Assembly: GCA_029204225.1 (NCBI GenBank)
Contig: MU831973.1
Location: forward strand, 29,703 to 93,702
Reading direction: 5' to 3'
Source of the DNA: Diphasiastrum complanatum
Lineage: Eukaryota; Streptophyta; Lycopodiopsida; Lycopodiales; Lycopodiaceae
DNA length: 64,000 bases
Shown piece after piece: positions 35,383-47,298 of the stretch (positions are counted from its first letter, which is position 1; each line of letters starts with the position of its first letter). The notes under the pieces were generated by a model that saw nothing but the letters and a program-made list of their open reading frames with translations, did not search any database and was not told where the DNA came from. The translations under genes and the position numbers were made by a program.

Positions 35383-37124
35383 ATGACTGCGTCCCACGTA
35401 TGCCTACCTTTCAAAAATGTTGTAAATGATGACAACCAACTTGTGACCATAACAATTGTTTCCCAACCCGTTTCCAAATATTCTCCACGTTTGTTACTAC
35501 TGCCTTACCTCGATTACAGACCTTTTTTTGAGAACTCGAAATTTGGGCCTATAATTCAATCATCTTTTCTTGGTTGCATCTATTTCCACCACTGTCAATA
35601 TAATGAGATACACCATATTGTTAATCTCATACTAGAAGGTCAAAGATATCTTGCTAAAATAGTGCCCCATGTTGTTTCATCTGGTTCGATTCTTGAGGGA
35701 AAAAAATTACTTCTTGAAAAAGCAGCAATCTAGTTTTGCCCCAATCAAGCGTACATTGCCATATTGATACAAAACATTTTTGTGACATGTTTCGTGTACC
35801 GTACGACACTGTAGATATACATGCTTTTCCCACCCTGACAATGCATGCATGCTCATGCATAATTAATGAAGTTCTTCCTTTTGATTTAAATTGTTGTTTC
35901 AATATACCCGAGATCAAAAACTCTGCATTCCAAGCTTTATGTTTCTTTATAGTGGATAGAATTTTGTGCACATACACTCCTAATTTTTCAATCCAATGGA
36001 CAAGTATTGCAATTTGTATTTACCAAGGCTATCATCCAACCCTTGAATCTCTTGCCATAAACTGGGCATCATGTATAGCCCAAGTAGTTCTCACAGATTT
36101 TGTTGCAGTTGCTTATGAACGCATGTGCAACAGCCGAAATTTTCTATCCAATTCAAAAACAATTTACTTGAAGACAATTGAGTACTTTCTAGATCTGCTC
36201 GCATTCTAGACAAACAATTTCATGGTCACACCTCTTCCTACAAATCCACCCCTTCAATTGATTCATTCTAGTATCAGTGCCATCCCCCACTCCAAAACCA
36301 TGCCATTTTCTAGTGCCATTCCGAAAAAACTGCGTCAACTTAACTTGCACTTTAAAATGCGGATTGTTAAACTTCAGCACCAAAACCAAGAGTTACAAAC
36401 AAAATTGGAGCTGCTAAAATGTAATGTTGTAGAAGCACAACGCACTTTGACAACCATAAAAGCCTTGTTCGTTTGTATGCTTGGCAAAAAAGATGTTGCG
36501 CTCGAAATAGTACAAAAACGATGCAATACATGTGAACAAGAAATGACGCTGCTACAAAGTCAACATGCAACTACCCAGAGAGAACTTCTTATATTTCAAA
36601 AGCGAGCTATTTTGCCAGAATGAGTCACACTTCAGTTGCCAGCTATTTACATTCCCTCAAAAAAAGATCCAACCATAGAAATATCACTTGAAAACAGGCA
36701 TGTTGGTATTTCAAATAGACTTTTTAATTGGCCTATTATTCCAGGCAATTTCGACACATTCACAGGTATAGAAAAAAATTTGTTGGATTTTTCTCAACAA
36801 TCACAATATTCGACAGATCCATGTACGCGACTAGCTGGTCATTATGCAAACTACCTAGCCAAATGGACGACCTATAAATTACCAAAAGGATGTCGCCCAA
36901 AAATACAGGATTGGTTCAATCCAAATATACCATTGCTAGAAAACGGTGACGTGCTACTTTACATAAAACTTCGCGACTCTTGCATCAGAGACCAGACAGT
37001 TTTTATGGAAATGATAAAATACCAGTTCTTAGAAAATGTACATGCATGTTTTGATGATGTTGATGGCAACTATTTTGAAAAGATGTTGCTATGCCACAAC
37101 ATACAGAAAAATGTAAATACATAG
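35383..37124 (+). CDS. Unassigned coding block upstream of the Helentron helicase
   Basis: One frame (35383-35733), then a second frame running 35736-37124 with only two stops (TAG 36207-36209, TGA 36621-36623), together about 580 codons. The middle (about 36330-36600) is coiled-coil-like: RIVKLQHQNQELQTKLELLK, then QSQHATTQRELLIFQK. The C-terminal part contains DPCTRLAGHYANYLAKW and KGCRPKIQDWFNPNIPLLEN. I see no HUH Rep motif (H-x-H, paired Tyr), OTU or RPA motif. Same strand and spacing suggest it belongs to the helicase/endonuclease element, either as a diverged N-terminal region or as an accessory ORF. Confidence 0.5.
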
Positions 37125-37176
37125 CGAGCTCATAAATCATGTGTTTGAGTTTCTATTTTCATGAGTAATCGATAAA

Positions 37177-39183
37177 ATGTTGTCTACTATGAAATGTATA
37201 CATTTTATTTCCACAAGAACATTTACATTCATAAACACAAACCTAGAACACCTACGTGCATTTGTTTTGAAACGAAAATTTCACCTACAACAACTTGAAC
37301 CAGATTCTACTGACATACATTATAAAACTAAAATTGATGAATACATCACTCGTCCAAATACACATTCCGACCTCTGTTTAGCAGAATACATATCATGTTA
37401 TCGCATTACCAGTCAAAAGATTTCAAAACGTAGAACACCACAAATTATTAGATTTGTTCACTACAATAGACATAAAGACCCAAACAATTTCTATCGTGAA
37501 CAACTGCTTCTATACAAGCCCTTCCATGAATATGAAAACACAATAGTTATCTCACATTGTACATATAAAGACGCCTACAATTTTCACTACAATACCATTC
37601 ATACAAATAGCAGCAAGTTTAACTACAACTTCCAAGCTACGTTTACTAATTGCACATCATGTACAACATCTACTACAACCAGGACCACATCGCAAACCTC
37701 AATGCAAAGCCTGCCAATTAGAGATGAGCAACAATGTGAATATAATGTTGAGCTTGACTTTCCATCCCTTTTCCGACCTCATTCAAGACAACCTTCACAA
37801 GAAACTGGCAAATTTCCATACCCAATTATGGACAACAATACGTACTTCAAAAACATCAGAAGCCTCAATCAAGCACAACAATTGATCTTTGATGATATTA
37901 TGCGATTAAAATGACTTCAACCAAATGAACACATTCATTTACTTCTAACTGGTGGTGCAGGCACTGGAAAAACATACGCATTACTACTTTTAGCTTAGGG
38001 CTTGCTTCGACATTATTATAGATACCATTCCACAGATATCGAATTACCGAAGGCTTTGTTAATGGCATATACCGGTAAAGCCGCATACAACATTCGTGGC
38101 ACTACCATTCATTTCGTGCTGCATATACTTACAAATGCCAAAAATTTATCATCGTTGTCTGGTGACAAGCTCCAAGAACTAACTACTAAATATCATGACA
38201 TACAACTTGCCATATTTGATGAAATATCTTTGATAGGCCGTCATATTTTCCAATTCGCCGATCGACGATTTCGATCAATAAAACATAGACTAACTTCTTT
38301 TTTTGGAGATCTTGACGTAATAACTTGTGGTGTTCTTTTTCAAATAGGCCCTGTTTTAGATGCATGGATTTTTAAATCGGATGATGCCTCTCTCAATGCA
38401 TTCGAATTATCGTACTGGAATAAATTGTTGCATTGTTATGAATTAACACAAACAATGCGCCGAACTGATGACACATACATTGGGATATTGAATCGAATAA
38501 GGGAAGCCACTCAAACTGGCGAAGACATTCACTGGATTAACCAACAATCTTATAAACCCATTCCGAATACGCCAAATATTCCTTACTTGTGCCATACTAA
38601 CAAAGAAATGGAAACACACAATGAACAAGCTTTTAAGCAAGCAGAGGGCACTAGTTTTTACCTACATGCAAAGGACACACGCTCTTGCACATGTAGCAAA
38701 TCAATATCCATTTCTGAAAAACCAAGAAACATTGTTGGTTTATGGAAAACTATAGTTGCCAAAACATGCATGCTTGTTGAAATATGTAGTTCAAACATCA
38801 ATATTGAAGATGGTCTTGTAAGTGGTGCTGATGGTCTATTTCAAACAAAAACGACCACAATGTCAACTAATATTATTTGGATTCAATTTCTCGATTCACG
38901 CATTGGCCAAAAAACACGACTTGCCCATACTCACTTCTATACAATGAAACATATATCAGAAACATGGACACCAATTTACAAAGTTAGTAAAGAATTCCAA
39001 ATAGGATCCTCATTTTTAAATACTATTACACGAAACCAATTTCCTATACAACTTGTTGTTGCTCGTACTATACATCGTGCACAAGGTCTAACGATGGAAC
39101 ATGTAATTTTCAATCCTACCGGAACCAACAAACATGGCTTGACATATACAACGCTATCTAGAATACGAAATACTAAGAATTAA
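37177..39183 (+). pseudogene. Helitron2/Helentron-type PIF1-family helicase, interrupted
   Basis: One frame holds TRPNTHSDLCLAEYISCY and FYREQLLLYKPFHEYENT (the linker that precedes the helicase in Helitron RepHel proteins). Walker A, GGAGTGKT, is at 37951-37974; Walker B-like AIFDEISLIG is near 38212. Then follow YELTQTMRRTDDTYIGILNR and the C-terminal VARTIHRAQGLTMEHV and YTTLSRIRN motifs. Stops at 37912 (TGA) and 37996 (TAG) interrupt it. Motif III reads CGVLFQIGPV where GDF-QLPPV is usual, so the acidic residue is lost. The protein would unwind DNA during rolling-circle transposition. Probably a recently dead copy. Confidence 0.85.
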
Positions 39184-39951
39184 TATTTCACCACCCCGCT
39201 CCATAATCAACATTTGAAAGTCGACCCATGTATTAGAAAAGAAATGCACCGCCTTCACAATCATGCAAATTGGCGCATTCAAATTCCTATCATGGAGCAG
39301 TTCAAAACTACACACCTTGTTATTCAATCTTTGAACACTGTCTCATTGCAAAAACATGAAATTGATATTTTAGCGGATTACAATTTGATGAGCTCAAATA
39401 TCTTGTGTTTCCAAGAAACAAGAAACCACAACCAAACATCATACTTGACCAAAAATTTCCATGCCATACAAAATTACTGCTTCTCTGGCACAACCATATA
39501 CTATGACCGTACCCAACAATTGCATTGTTATGACATACACAATACAGATGTCGCAAAAATTATCAAAGCTTATTTCAATGTGAACAAACCATATAGTATG
39601 ATTGTGCTTGCAGTGTATCTGAAACCGAATTCAAATCTGATGAGTTTCTTGAATACAATAGAAGAAATATTCCAAAATGCATCCACAGACATACCAACAC
39701 CAATGACCATTCTTGGAGACTTCAATATCAATATGCTTGCTTGCAACAACCATGCCAACCATCTTACGACATTCATGCAAAACCATGGTTTCCAACAAAC
39801 TATCACTACACCAACAACATTGTATGGAAGCCAATTAGATCATATATGGACAAATGCACACAACTCGAAAAACTTTTACGGAGTCACACACTGTTACTGG
39901 AGTGACCACTCACCAATTTATTACCTATATAGTGACCCAAATATCGTGTAA
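39184..39951 (+). CDS. EEP-fold endonuclease domain of the Helentron-type element
   Basis: In frame with the helicase after one TAA (39181-39183), beginning FTTPLHNQHLKVDPC. The endonuclease/exonuclease/phosphatase set is complete: QSLN (metal-binding Asn), LCFQETR (Glu), ILGDFNIN (Asp/Asn), QLDHIWTN and WSDHSPI (Asp/His). A C-terminal endonuclease of this fold after a Helitron-like helicase is the mark of Helentrons (Helitron2) rather than canonical plant Helitrons. Ends at TAA 39949-39951. The frame is open, but it may only have worked as part of a fused protein. Confidence 0.85.
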   Translation, partial: YFTTPLHNQHLKVDPCIRKEMHRLHNHANWRIQIPIMEQFKTTHLVIQSLNTVSLQKHEIDILADYNLMSSNILCFQETRNHNQTSYLTKNFHAIQNYCFSGTTIYYDRTQQLHCYDIHNTDVAKIIKAYFNVNKPYSMIVLAVYLKPNSNLMSFLNTIEEIFQNASTDIPTPMTILGDFNINMLACNNHANHLTTFMQNHGFQQTITTPTTLYGSQLDHIWTNAHNSKNFYGVTHCYWSDHSPIYYLYSDPNIV

Positions 39952-41326
39952 GTCTCCTTCATCGAGTTCCTATTGCTGAAAGTGGTGTTGGTTCTCATGG
40001 AGCTCAACATAAAGAGCAGTATTACTGTCATCACATTCTTGGACAAGATCAGAACAACCTTGTAACTGCCCTGCCTTTTGACTTGCATCAAACAATAACT
40101 TTTAAACCACCTTCTAGCATTCACATTTCCCACATGCAATTTTTTGTACTGAGATGCCTTTTCCCATTTTTTGTGTCACATTTACATTTACTCTAACACA
40201 TGTAAAATAAAATAAAATATCAACCTAAGGCAGGGGCCAAGTGGCTTGGCACACGCCCTTGTTCTCACTAATTTAAAATACTCCAATAAGTCAGAAAGGC
40301 CGCGGCTTTGCAGTGCACATCGAAATGAAAAGATGACGGGCTGCGATGAGTTCAATTGCAACACGACACGGAACACCACGCGATTGATTGATAATTAAGG
40401 AGGAGCAGAAAAAGCCGAGGATGTGTGAAGAAGACGAAGCCAACGTTCCTAGACGCCGGCGGAGACTAGACTGTAGTAGCAATGGAATGGAAAAGGGGGG
40501 ATCGCATCTGATCAGGATCCCCGATGCGGGATTGAGCTTCGTCGTTTATACTCCTTTTTGTGGGTATTTTTCTGGAATCTTTTGTTTCTGTTTCGCACAA
40601 TAGATCTTAGAACTTGAGCTATGTCGGGTTTTTGCTACGTTTTCAAGACAAATTGTGATACATTTCGACGAATGCGTGCACGGTATGCTCATATTGCAAG
40701 GTTTTTCTTTAAGGAAGATTTAAGTCAGCTATGGTGTATCTTTTGTTGTAATTCGTTGCAGCAGTTCCAGTTTCTGTTTCATCTTCCTCATTTGAAGCCG
40801 TACAAAGTGTTTTTCTGTAAACGAAGGTAGCCTGAGACGCTCACCTGTTTATAATGCTTTCTTTGCTTATTAGCCTACGCCATAGGTTCATTGTGTCTTT
40901 GTAAGGGAAATTTGTTTGGGAGGTAATTGAGTCGAAGGCGGAATGAGGCTGTCATACCTCTTTATTCTGTTACCCCGAAACAAATAAAAGAGTTGTTTCG
41001 TCTATTACTCGCTCATTCTACTGATTGCCAAGATAAATAAGTCTTAAATAGCAACTAGTTACAGCTATTTATGTCTGTTTTCATGACATGCCTGTGTACG
41101 CGAAAGTGGTCTTTTTCTCAGGTACTTATGGAAGGGTGAATTTTACGATCTCATTCCGTTAATTTCATAGCTGAAGTTTTGTGAAGGATACTTCAGTCAC
41201 AGAGCTTGTCTAGTTTGGTAGTATACATATATGTTCTAAAGCGGGCTGTTCGTTAAATTTTTGCAGATGAGATAATGCTTCTGTGATACTTCTTTGGTGA
41301 CATCGGACTACGAGGTTTGAGCAAGC
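39952..41326 (+). promoter_or_regulatory. NPC upstream region and probable 5' UTR with intron
   Basis: The first part (to about 40200) is the tail of the Helentron unit. A small perfect hairpin (gccaag, tgg, cttggc) lies at 40236-40250. From about 40300 to 40530 the base composition becomes GC- and CpG-richer, fitting a plant 5' UTR/promoter. A strong acceptor (aaatttttgcag, ending 41266) lies 60 bases before the start codon and implies a 5' UTR intron; the donor is not settled (gaaggtagcc near 40827 is one option). Confidence 0.5.
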
Positions 41327-43440
41327 ATGAAGCCAAACATGAAGTCGAGATGCATCAAACCACAAGGATTTTGGAAGAGGACGCTGCTTGCAGCCTTTCT
41401 AATGATTCTGCTTCTTGGTACGGGGGTAGATGGATGGCCTTGGTGGAACAAGAAGACTATCAAGGGGCCTATCAAAACCGTGGTTGTCTTGGTGATGGAG
41501 AATCGCTCTTTTGATCATATGCTTGGATGGTTGAAGCGACTTAACCCGGAGATTGACGGTCTTACGGGCAACGAGTCCAATCCTATTACTGCCGGAGATC
41601 CCAACTCTCTCAGAATCCCTATAACTGATACAGCGGAATTCATTGATCCGGATCCAGGCCATTCTTTCCAAGCCATTCGGGAGCAAATTTTTGGGTCGAA
41701 TGACACTTCTGCCAACCCTCCGCCCATGAATGGGTTCGCACAACAAGCAGAGACTATGCAAGAAGGTATGGCGAAGAATGTTATGAGTGCTTTCAGGCCG
41801 GAAGTGCTTCCGGTCTACACATCCCTGGCTATGGAATTTGTGGTTTTTGACAAATGGTATTCTTCTGTGCCTACATCCACTCAACCTAATCGACAGTATG
41901 TACACTCCGCAAGTTCTCATGGCCTTATGAGCAATGTCATGTCGAAATTGCTTTCTGGAATGCCGCAGAAAACCATCTTTGATTCCATCTACGAGGCAGG
42001 ATTGTCATTTGGTATCTATTTTCAGAATATTCCTGCATCACTGTACTACAAAAATCTCCGGCAGCTTAAATACGTCTCAAAATTCCATGAGTATTCTCTG
42101 GCATTCAAGTGGCACGCGGCGTTGGGAATGCTTCCCAACTATGTCGTAGTAGAGCAGAGATACTTTGACACCAAATTCCTTCCTGCAAACGATGATCACC
42201 CCTCGCATGATGTAGCTGAGGGGCAAAAATTTGTGAAGGAAGTGTATGAAACTTTAAGAGCAAGCCCTCAATGGAATGAGATGCTTTTCATCATTACCTA
42301 CGATGAACACGGAGGTTTCTACGACCATGTACCCACTCCCGTGACTAACGTTCCTAATCCGGATGGCTTGGATGGGCCAGAACCATATTTCTTCAAATTC
42401 GATAGGCTTGGGGTTCGCGTTCCAACGCTCATGATCTCACCTTGGATTGAAAAAGGAACAGGTATGTCTCTCCATCGCTCTCGCTCGGCACAAAGATTCA
42501 TGTATAGACATTTCAAAAGTGGTAATTTGACATGCACTTAAACCACTGAGTATAGATGTTCTGTTGTTGACTAATGTCGTTTTGCAGTGGTGCATCAGCC
42601 TTCGGGACCTACACCATACTCTCATTTTGAACACTCATCTATACCAGCAACTGTCAGGAAGCTCTTTGACCTTGATTCTGATTTTCTGAGCAAACGAGAT
42701 GCATGGGCTGGTACATTTGAACACATTCTAAAAACTCGCAGCTCCCCTAGGACAGACTGCCCAGGTTTGTGAAATTTCTTTGTTAACGTGTGAAAGAGGG
42801 CTGAGTGTGTTTGTCTGGTTTGTTACAGATTAGAGTAAAAAGGATAGCTAGGTGATATGTCTGTGGGAATTATTTACACTATTGGCTTATTGTAAGAGCT
42901 TTTCTTGAGTATGAAGGTAAAGCAATTTCGTAAGGTGTATAGTTTGTAGCCAATGGTCTGTTATATGACTTGGAGGAGGGGATGGTTTCTTTTTATGATT
43001 CTGGCAGTCTTATAGAACATTTAGAGAACCATATCATTCTAGCAAATCATATGATATGTTTCGACTGTAAATACAATGCTGTCTTGCTTTTAGCAGATGT
43101 GTTGCCTAGTCCACCATGGTCTCTCCGGCACTCTCCTGTCAATGAAGATGCTAAACTGACAGAATTCCAGGAAGAACTGGTGCAGCTTGCAGCACAGCTG
43201 AATGGTGATCATGCACTTAGTAGCTACCCCGACATGGGAAAAACTATGACAGTGAAGGAAGCAAATGAGTATGTGGAAGATGCTGTTTCTTGTTTCTTGG
43301 AAGCAAGCAGGATTGCTTTAAAATCTGGAGCAGATGAGTCAACCATAGTCCAATTAAGGCCCTCCTTGAAAAGCAGAAAAGCTAGTGGTTTCAGTGCCTA
43401 TTTGTCTCAGGCTGGGACTCAGACGTCCTCTATAATATAG
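41327..43440 (+). CDS. NPC: Non-specific phospholipase C, three exons
   Basis: Exons 41327-42461, 42588-42764 and 43097-43440 join in frame (551 residues, stop TAG). Introns have GT..AG ends (g|gtatgt, tttgcag|t; g|gtttgt, tagcag|a). The N-terminus has a hydrophobic signal-like stretch (about residues 19-31). Family motifs are intact: [10 protein letters not shown] (58-67), DPGH (109-112), TSTQPNR (183-189) and DEHGGFYDH (326-334), which hold the phosphoesterase residues, plus [14 protein letters not shown] in exon 2. The enzyme hydrolyses phosphatidylcholine and similar phospholipids to diacylglycerol and a phosphorylated head group. In plants it acts in membrane remodelling and signalling. 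The C-terminal exon ([17 protein letters not shown]) is typical of plant NPCs. No damage seen; likely a working host gene. Confidence 0.95.
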
Positions 43441-45276
43441 ATGCATTTACCTAGTCTCAGAAATGCCTCTAAACAATTGAAAGCTTAAGGTGGAAAGTCT
43501 GCTGTAAAGTATTATGTTTTAGTATCTGCGTACCAGCACAAAAAACCACTCATACTCTCTTCCAGATTGTAAAGTATTTGTTTTAGTATCTATGAACCAT
43601 CACAAAGACCACTTTTATTTGTTTTCAAGGTAGCATCTTGAGGAAGTAAACAGTTTGCTGTACAGATTTAAGTCCCGAGATATATTACTGCAACGATCAT
43701 TTAGCAGTAGTAATCGGTGCTTATTATACACATTGAGTATAAACTTTGTTTTACATGAGTTGCTTAGTATTTAATTGAAGACCATAAGATGTTCATTCAT
43801 GGTATACCGTGGATGTTGTATTTGTACTTTGAATGGAATATTTTAGTTATTATGTTTAGGAAATTGTTGTTAAGAAATGATCTCATGCCTTGTAGTTCTA
43901 GCAGGTTTCAGTTGTCCAAAGGCTAACTACATTATGGAGTATGGCAAGAATCACCTGCATTGGATTCAGCATTCTTAATCATTTCTTTAAAAGGTTCTCA
44001 AGATATTTGGTGTTATTGATGCCTAAGGTTAGAAAAACTTTGGAGTTAGTATGAGGTTATTTCACTTGGTGCCAAGCATCCCATAGTTGCAGTCTGGGAA
44101 AAGCTTCCAATCATGGTTCCAGGTGATATGAATTTGAGGAGATTCAATGTGAGATTTAATGAATCGAAATCCTGGTTTTTCATCACTTGAAAAAACTTGG
44201 AAACACATTTGAAAATTCCAAAAGTTTTTGGCATGTTAGAATGAAGACCTGAATGCTGAATCAAATTCCAAATGCAGAGAATTATGATGCTTATGATCTA
44301 TGCCCCCAATAAGTACCTAAAAAATATTAGTTTTTCTAGGTAGATATTATAGTGCCATAGAAAATCATGAATCCACCGGATGTTTTGTATTGATAGTGTA
44401 AGGACAGAAAAAAAACAGGATCATTGATATGGCTGCTACAAAATGTCTATGTTCTTAAAGTCAATGGAGAACAATGACAAATAAGGCGATATAATAAAAA
44501 GAAAATTTATGAAATTGAACTAATGCTCATTGAGATTTAAGTATGGTAATCTCGATCCATTGATGGAGTCAAGCCAATACTTATTGGACAATTTATGTAT
44601 ATTATCTTGATCTACACTACTCTACAAAATTCTCTGCAAAGAATAGCTTGCCTCTCAATAATCATTTTTTTAATCTGCCCAAGCATTGTGGTGGTCTACC
44701 AAAGATAGGTTCAGCTTAGTCACCCATCAATTTCCTGGCCACACATGGGTCAATATTGTACAAAGTTCTATGCAAAGAGGCTTAACCCTCAATGATCATT
44801 TTGAAATCTGCTCAACTGAATTGTGGTGGTGTGGCAAGCCTATGAGTATGAGGGGTTAGCCCACCTATCAATTCCATGCCCACACACATGGGTAGCTTGA
44901 TATGAGGTTAAATCTTTGCCTATGCAAGATTTGTTTGAAAATAACCATTTGTCAAAATCGGCTAGTGGGACTTGTTGAATGTCATAGACTATTAGCCCAA
45001 GTATGTAGTACTAGAATGCGTATAAATTCTAGTTAAAATTTGCTTAAAATAGGATCTTAGATCATGAAACATAGTAACACAAAAAACACTATTCACTCCA
45101 AGCTCACATAGCAACTATATTTTCAAAAAACAAAGTACATGTACATATAGTTTCTTCCTTGGCAACCCATGCATGGCTCAGGTTGCCGTCGACAGGACGC
45201 ATGTCCCGTTGACTTGTCTCGTGGTGAGGCCAATTGGTCTTAATCCACTGATCGGACTTATAGTACAGTGACACAA
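43441..45276. other. NPC 3' region and intergenic DNA
   Basis: The first few hundred bases probably hold the 3' UTR. No ORF with motifs follows. A tandem duplication lies at 44625-44903. Confidence 0.45.
44625..44903 (+). repeat. Two tandem units of about 135 bp
   Basis: Each unit has acaaa(a/g)ttct(c/a)tgcaaag, ctcaat(a/g)atcattt, attgtggtggt, cacc(c/t)atcaatt and cacacatgggt. Diverged by substitutions and indels. Confidence 0.8.
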
Positions 45277-46098
45277 TGTTGGGGGTATTCCCAACACAAA
45301 GAAATAAATAAAGTTAGTTAATAAAAGTGTTGCGAGGGCATGGCTTCCTTCAATTCATGGCCCAATGAGCACGCAAGTCAATTGTAAATAGAAATAATAG
45401 ATTTGGGCCCTTTGTAATCAAAATAAAACTTGAAGCCCAAAGTCAAGTTAGAACTTAGAGTTTACTTTTTTAGAGTTGGGTCCAATTTTGGACTCACATG
45501 AATCTTGTGATTTCTAATGTACTTTTTGTGGACCCTTGGATCAAGTTGGGTCCAAGATGAATGGATAGGATCAATGTGAATATTAGCCAATAGGATTTTG
45601 GGACAAGGGCCTTTTCCATTTATAAAAAGGCACCATTTGTACTCTATTTTCATGCTTAATAGAGAGGAGGAGACTCTATCATTTTGGGAGCTCAAGCATC
45701 CTTATTTGCTAATCACTCTTGTTTATGTTATTGTTGTGGTTTACTTGTTATTTCCATTTTCCATGTTTTTTGTTTATGTTAGTTAAGGTTTCTCCATAAG
45801 TAGTGTAATTGAGCATTTGAGCTAACCTCCATCTCATCTCTCTCAGTCTCTCTTCCTCTCTTCCCCTCTCTTCCTCTTCTCTTCTTCTCTTCTTTTCTTC
45901 TCATTCACCCTCAATCATGATGAATGTTAGTGTAGTGGAGTAGAGTTAGGGGTGAGTAGTGTTAGTGGAGATAGAATTAATGAAAAAGTAGAGAACTATC
46001 TAAAAGTAGCATCTTTACATGGTTAGGCACATATCCAGTGTTCTAACCCTTGTTGACAAGCGGGAGGACTACAAGGATGAGAGATCTTCGACCCTACA
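45277..46098 (+). mobile_element. Gypsy 5' LTR (about 822 bp)
   Basis: Starts tgttgggggtattccc at 45277 and ends gaccctaca at 46098, one base before a tRNA-Asp primer site. A TATA-like tttataaaaagg lies near 45618. No second LTR of this family is seen in the window, so the element is truncated downstream by other DNA. Confidence 0.8.
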
Positions 46099-46099
46099 A

Positions 46100-46111
46100 T
46101 GGCGCCGTTGC
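46100..46111 (+). other. Primer-binding site, tRNA-Asp type
   Basis: tggcgccgttgc is complementary to the 3' end of plant tRNA-Asp, including CCA. This site is characteristic of Athila/Tat-type Gypsy elements. Confidence 0.9.
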
Positions 46112-47298
46112 TTGAGATAGGTTCTCACTAACTAGTATAGCTGCATTTTAGTTATTTCTTGTTTTTTAGAGTAGTTTTAGGTGGATTTTGGGGTAAGAAG
46201 AGTTAGTTTTCTTTATTTTCTTGTGTTTGGACTGTTTCTAGCTAGCGGATGAGGTGTGAGAGGGTAGAGGAGGCTCTGAACAGCCTCTAAGGGCTTGACA
46301 TCCAAACCAAAACCTGAAAAAATCCAAAAAAAACACACTAATCTGCATTTTGGAGGGAAAAAGAGCCAAATTTTCAATCAAATTTTGTTTTCTCCAAAAC
46401 TAGTGAGAGTTAACCCTCGCACGACTGGCAGCAGCTCCAGGGTACTGTTCTAGGGTACTGTCCCAGACCTGCATAGAAGCATGCGAGAGTTAGTTCCAAG
46501 CAGATTGCAAAAATAAAAAATAAAAAAAACCATAAAAATTCAAAAAAACCTTGTAAAAAATCAAAAAATTTCAAATTTCCATAAAAACTCTCACAAAGCT
46601 CTCTAAAGTTCCATCTTAGTGAGACCAGGACACAGAGAGGCTTGCGAGAGTTAGTTTCCAGTGCAAGTACTAGTGCGAAGGTTCCTAGTGAGAAAAAGGA
46701 GGAAAAATCCATCAGAACCCTCGCAGACACAAAAATTTTCAGTTCCAGTGGTCAAGGACCCTCGCAGAGAATTCTGAAGTTCCATCTCAGTGAGACCATG
46801 ACACAGAAGAGTCTGCGAGAATTAGTTTGAGTCCAGTGAGCAGAAAATTGGATTCAAGTGCTAAAAAATCACTAAAATTTGAAGATTCAGAAAATCCTTA
46901 CAAAAGTAACTCTCTCAAACCACTCCAATCGATCCACAATATCATTTTCCATTAGTGATGAAGTCTGCGAGAGTTAGTACTGATTATTGGTGAAGATCAA
47001 ACAATGAATTTTTTACTTAATGCAAGAGTTAACCCTCGCAGAGATTTTCAGAGTTAGATCTACCTTAGATGCAGCTCCTGTAATCCTTGCGAGAGTTAGA
47101 TACCAGTAATCAGAGAGATATCAAGATTTTTTTACTGCAAAACAACTAAAGAACCCTCGCACAGCCAATCCTCGCACTAAAGAACCCTCACAGACCAGAT
47201 CAGTAGGAAGATCTGCATCAGATCTAGCTATTGTCAAAATCTCAGGACAATCAGTATTAGGAGTAACAAGTTATCAAGGAAAAACCATTCTAAGAGGC
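46112..47298 (+). other. Gypsy 5' leader with a recurring complementary motif
   Basis: An untranslated leader between primer site and gag. About a dozen copies of either tgcgagagttag or aaccctcgca are scattered from 46405 to 47195; the cores (gcgagag, ccctcgc) are near-complements of each other. In two places the two forms abut (gagttaaccctcgca near 46407 and 47030). Confidence 0.75.

Noticed and set aside
37912-39183. Stop-codon readthrough or recoding in the helicase
   Set aside because: Stops are of all three types and motif III is also altered, so simple decay is more likely.
40236-40250. Helitron 3' terminal hairpin
   Set aside because: No CTRR follows at the right distance and the hairpin is short; cannot be claimed as an element end.
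41399-41920. 173-codon ORF antisense to NPC
   Set aside because: Lies opposite a strongly conserved coding exon; a shadow frame.
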